Part shown: in pieces, positions 35,781 to 38,049 of the stretch
Layout: each line of letters opens with the position of its first letter
Position numbering within the stretch: the first letter of the stretch is position 1
Source: Flavobacteriales bacterium
GTDB lineage: Bacteria; Bacteroidota; Bacteroidia; Flavobacteriales; Flavobacteriaceae
Assembly (NCBI GenBank): GCA_017302935.1
Contig: JAFLBT010000012.1
Span: 1-38,049, forward strand
Length of the DNA: 38,049 nt
Direction of reading: 5' to 3'
Notes under the pieces: generated by a model
Told to the model about the DNA's origin: nothing
Seen by the model: only the letters and a program-made list of their open reading frames with translations
The model's database searches: none
Program-made: the position numbers and the translations under genes

Positions 35781-38049
35781 GACTGTCTTTTTGAGTGATT
35801 AAAGAATCTGTTTCGGTTGTTAGACTTTCTTTGATTTCAACTGTTTTTGCTTTGTTTTTCTGAAGCCTTTTCTTCACAACAATCGCATCGTTTAACACAA
35901 AAGGCATTGGAATAAAAGCATCCGGTCGTTTTGGAATACTAAACTGCGGATTTTCTAATAAATCAAACGAAGAAACCATAATGTCTAATTCTAATTCGTC
36001 GTCTTTGTGAATTTGAAAACTCAAGGTCAACGGTTTGTTGTTGATTGGATAATAATTCAACAAATTGGATTTTTTTCGTTTAAAAAAGCTTCCTTCTTGG
36101 TTGATGTTTTTGATGCCATTGGCTTTTAAATGATGGATTTTTAATTTTTCAGGAGCAAAAACATCTATTCGGTTCACTTTTCGGTTGGCATCGATTCTTA
36201 TCGTAAGTGCTCGTTGATTGCCCACAATAGTATCTCTTAGAAATGTAAAAGTAGGTTTCGCAATGTTTTTCTTTGGAGCTTCGGCCGAAAAACTATAGCC
36301 GGAGTTGTATTTGCTTGACAATCCCTGTTGGTTTAAACTATTGTCTAAATTCGGTTTTTCGCCTACATAATTCTTGGTCCATTGGTCTAAAACTTTATCA
36401 TAGGTTGCCCAGTTGGCTTGGTCTTTATCGGCATCATACACATACAACAAGCTGTTGGGTTTTCCTTTTCCTTTTTCAAATTTACCATCAAAATGAGCTT
36501 TGATAAAAAATCCTATGGAAATGATAAACAACAAAGTTCCCCAATTGGTTTTTCTTGAAAAATTGCCAAAAACAGGCAATAAAAGTGCAAAAGTAAGGAC
36601 GACCAAAACGGCACTTCCGGCAAGCATTTTTAATCCTAAACCAATTGGAAATAATTGAATAAACGGAACCAAAATCAGTAAAGCCGGAATGCTAAAAGCT
36701 ACATTTATAAACGGATTTGACTTTTCTTTAAATACAAAAAAAGCAAGTGTAAAAACAGCAAAATAAGCCGGAAACACAAAAAATGCGGCTCCTTTTAAAT
36801 AAAAACAAATTAAAAAATTGATGATGAACCATAAAAATACTGGAGCTACAAAATGGCTTGGCACCAATTTAATTTTGGTGAATTTGGCATATATCCAAAA
36901 ACAAATGGCCAACGACAGTAATACAAATGCGGCAATATAACCATGACCGTTATAGGTGAATCCGTGCAACATATCTTGGTATTGCGGATAAAGCGACTGA
37001 ATCATTTCCCAACCAAAAAAAGTAACCAATCCAACAATAATGAGAGACAAAAACAAAGGTGCAAATCCGCGGATAACTTCTTTAAAATCTAATAAATGTT
37101 TGCCTAATCCAATGATTACAACACCAAGAAAAAGTACAAAAGCAACAATTAAAAGTGGAAAATTCCATGAAAACGGATAATGAAAAAATCCAATTGGTGA
37201 GCTGAAATATACATGATCTTCTTCTGTTTTAAGATTACTTAAATCAACATTTGAATAATAATTCAGCAACGGCATTAGATAGGTTGCTTGATGCTCAATA
37301 GATTCCGGTGTAATGTTTTCAAAATTATCCTGAACCGTATGATAATCAAAATGATCATCAATAAAGGCAAAATTAAAACCGGGAATATTGGCTTTTTCGC
37401 GAAAAGCGGTTAAATCGGTATCGTTGGGAAGCATTTTATAAATGCTGTACATCAAGGAATTAGAAACCGGATATTTAGGATTGGCTTCACTAAATGTTTT
37501 AATCAAATTGGCATTTCCGCCGTTGGTTTCGGCCAACATCATAGAAGGTCCTGCTGTTCCACGAGCTTCAAAATTGATGACTAAGCCTACTTCTTTTGCC
37601 CAAGGATGTTCGGAAGCAAAGGCATACGCACCATTTAAACCCAATTCTTCCGCATCAGAAAATACTATGACAATATCGTTCTTTGGTGTTTTGTTTGTAT
37701 GCAAAAAGGTTCTGATTCCTTCTAAAATAACGCCCAAACCATTGGCATCATCGCTCGCACCATATGATTTGGTATGCGGAGCACTGTCAAAGTGAGTGAG
37801 TAACAAAAGTGATTTTGATGAATCGAAACCTTTTATTTTGGCTACAATATTTTGTGTTTCCACTAAATTATTCCATTTGCTCAGAATGGTACTTTTTTGA
37901 ATTTGTGGTGCAAGCCCTAATTTTTTTAACTCACTTTCTAAATAATTAATAACATTTAGATGGTATGGAGATCCCACATAATGTGGTTCTTTTGAAATTT
38001 CTTTTACATGTTTTAAAGCTCTTTCAGTAGAAAATTCAGAAAGTGGAAC
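35767..38049 (-). CDS. M28 family zinc aminopeptidase with C-terminal membrane domain (5' end outside window)
   Basis: 761 codons are present; the frame stays open to the right edge, so the true start lies beyond it. The edge sequence reads FSTERALKHVKEISKEPHYV, the usual beginning of M28 peptidase domains in this group. Zinc ligands are visible: H and D in LLLTHFDSAP, Asp in GASDDANG, Glu-Glu in VFSDAEELGLNG, Asp in DTDLTAF and His in DDHFDYHTVQD. About eight or nine transmembrane helices follow (encoded near 37200-36480), then a soluble C-terminal domain of about 230 residues. The layout resembles ER metallopeptidase 1/Fxna-like exopeptidases, with the peptidase domain probably in the periplasm. 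Tail-overlapped by the epimerase-like gene. Confidence 0.9.
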   Translation of the reverse strand, partial: VPLSEFSTERALKHVKEISKEPHYVGSPYHLNVINYLESELKKLGLAPQIQKSTILSKWNNLVETQNIVAKIKGFDSSKSLLLLTHFDSAPHTKSYGASDDANGLGVILEGIRTFLHTNKTPKNDIVIVFSDAEELGLNGAYAFASEHPWAKEVGLVINFEARGTAGPSMMLAETNGGNANLIKTFSEANPKYPVSNSLMYSIYKMLPNDTDLTAFREKANIPGFNFAFIDDHFDYHTVQDNFENITPESIEHQATYLMPLLNYYSNVDLSNLKTEEDHVYFSSPIGFFHYPFSWNFPLLIVAFVLFLGVVIIGLGKHLLDFKEVIRGFAPLFLSLIIVGLVTFFGWEMIQSLYPQYQDMLHGFTYNGHGYIAAFVLLSLAICFWIYAKFTKIKLVPSHFVAPVFLWFIINFLICFYLKGAAFFVFPAYFAVFTLAFFVFKEKSNPFINVAFSIPALLILVPFIQLFPIGLGLKMLAGSAVLVVLTFALLLPVFGNFSRKTNWGTLLFIISIGFFIKAHFDGKFEKGKGKPNSLLYVYDADKDQANWATYDKVLDQWTKNYVGEKPNLDNSLNQQGLSSKYNSGYSFSAEAPKKNIAKPTFTFLRDTIVGNQRALTIRIDANRKVNRIDVFAPEKLKIHHLKANGIKNINQEGSFFKRKKSNLLNYYPINNKPLTLSFQIHKDDELELDIMVSSFDLLENPQFSIPKRPDAFIPMPFVLNDAIVVKKRLQKNKAKTVEIKESLTTETDSLITQKDSLETN

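Noticed and set aside
37442-37795. 117-codon plus-strand open frame inside the M28 peptidase gene
   Set aside because: Antisense to zinc-ligand coding sequence that is clearly conserved; no supporting feature.
37975-37977. GTG at 37975-37977 as start of the M28 peptidase
   Set aside because: The frame is open to the window edge and the residues before it match the M28 N-terminal pattern, so this codon is an internal valine.

Overview
The window is AT-rich chromosomal DNA of a Bacteroidota member, most likely Flavobacteriaceae (Flavobacterium-like). Supporting signs are proteins with type IX secretion (T9SS) type A sorting domains, a SusC-style TonB-dependent receptor with a carboxypeptidase-like N-terminal domain next to a DUF5689 lipoprotein, a complete MoxR-DUF58-Bat (aerotolerance) operon, promoters of the Bacteroidota type (-7 box TAnnTTTG, rarely a -33 TTG), and the absence of clear Shine-Dalgarno sites. 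The window is cut inside trpS on the left and inside an M28 peptidase gene on the right. No rRNA, tRNA, CRISPR, insertion sequence or phage gene was seen, and no gene-free stretch exceeds 300 bases.

Layout. 1-2603: trpS (partial, -), a PlsC acyltransferase (+) and an Amt ammonium transporter (-). 2748-8643: a minus-strand operon of TonB-dependent receptor, DUF5689/choice-of-anchor-J lipoprotein and small lipocalin-like lipoprotein. It is divergent from a secreted endonuclease/exonuclease/phosphatase-family enzyme, and the two promoters overlap. 8905-10293: an SPFH/prohibitin-like lipoprotein and 3-hydroxyanthranilate 3,4-dioxygenase. 10560-14384: a duplicated two-gene cassette, each copy being a small T9SS cargo plus a seven-repeat RCC1-type propeller with a T9SS sorting domain. 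The upstream small gene has lost its signal peptide. 14655-16713: an ALDH7-type aldehyde dehydrogenase and a small lipoprotein. 16806-21977 (all -): a PhnA-domain protein with a decayed zinc ribbon, a DUF6646-like outer-membrane protein, a PPP-type phosphatase, an AlbA_2 (Schlafen-type) protein, a T9SS cargo and an aldo/keto reductase. 22226-31161: moxR, DUF58, a BatD/DUF4381-like two-TM protein, batA, batB, batC, batD and batE in tight order. 31145-38049: cvpA, a conserved hypothetical, pheS, a conserved hypothetical, gpsA, an NAD(P)-binding epimerase-like protein and an M28 peptidase with many membrane segments.

How the genes work together. The Bat operon is one membrane complex (AAA+ ATPase, VWA proteins, TPR proteins, large periplasmic domain protein). 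The TonB receptor, its two lipoproteins and the divergent secreted phosphoesterase/nuclease look like one uptake unit, possibly for nucleic acid or another phosphodiester; that substrate is inference. The RCC1 cassette is an accessory surface/secreted set lying between two metabolic genes.

The structure no gene explains is in the spacers. At least eight intergenic regions carry degenerate tandem arrays with a strict 7-base period. The unit differs from place to place. In four places a direct array is followed by a second array of the reverse-complement unit (23236-23306, 31865-31916, 33382-33454, 33867-33953). Several abut start codons or promoters. Two further nested inverted repeats (17938-18078, 31698-31754) sit in other spacers.
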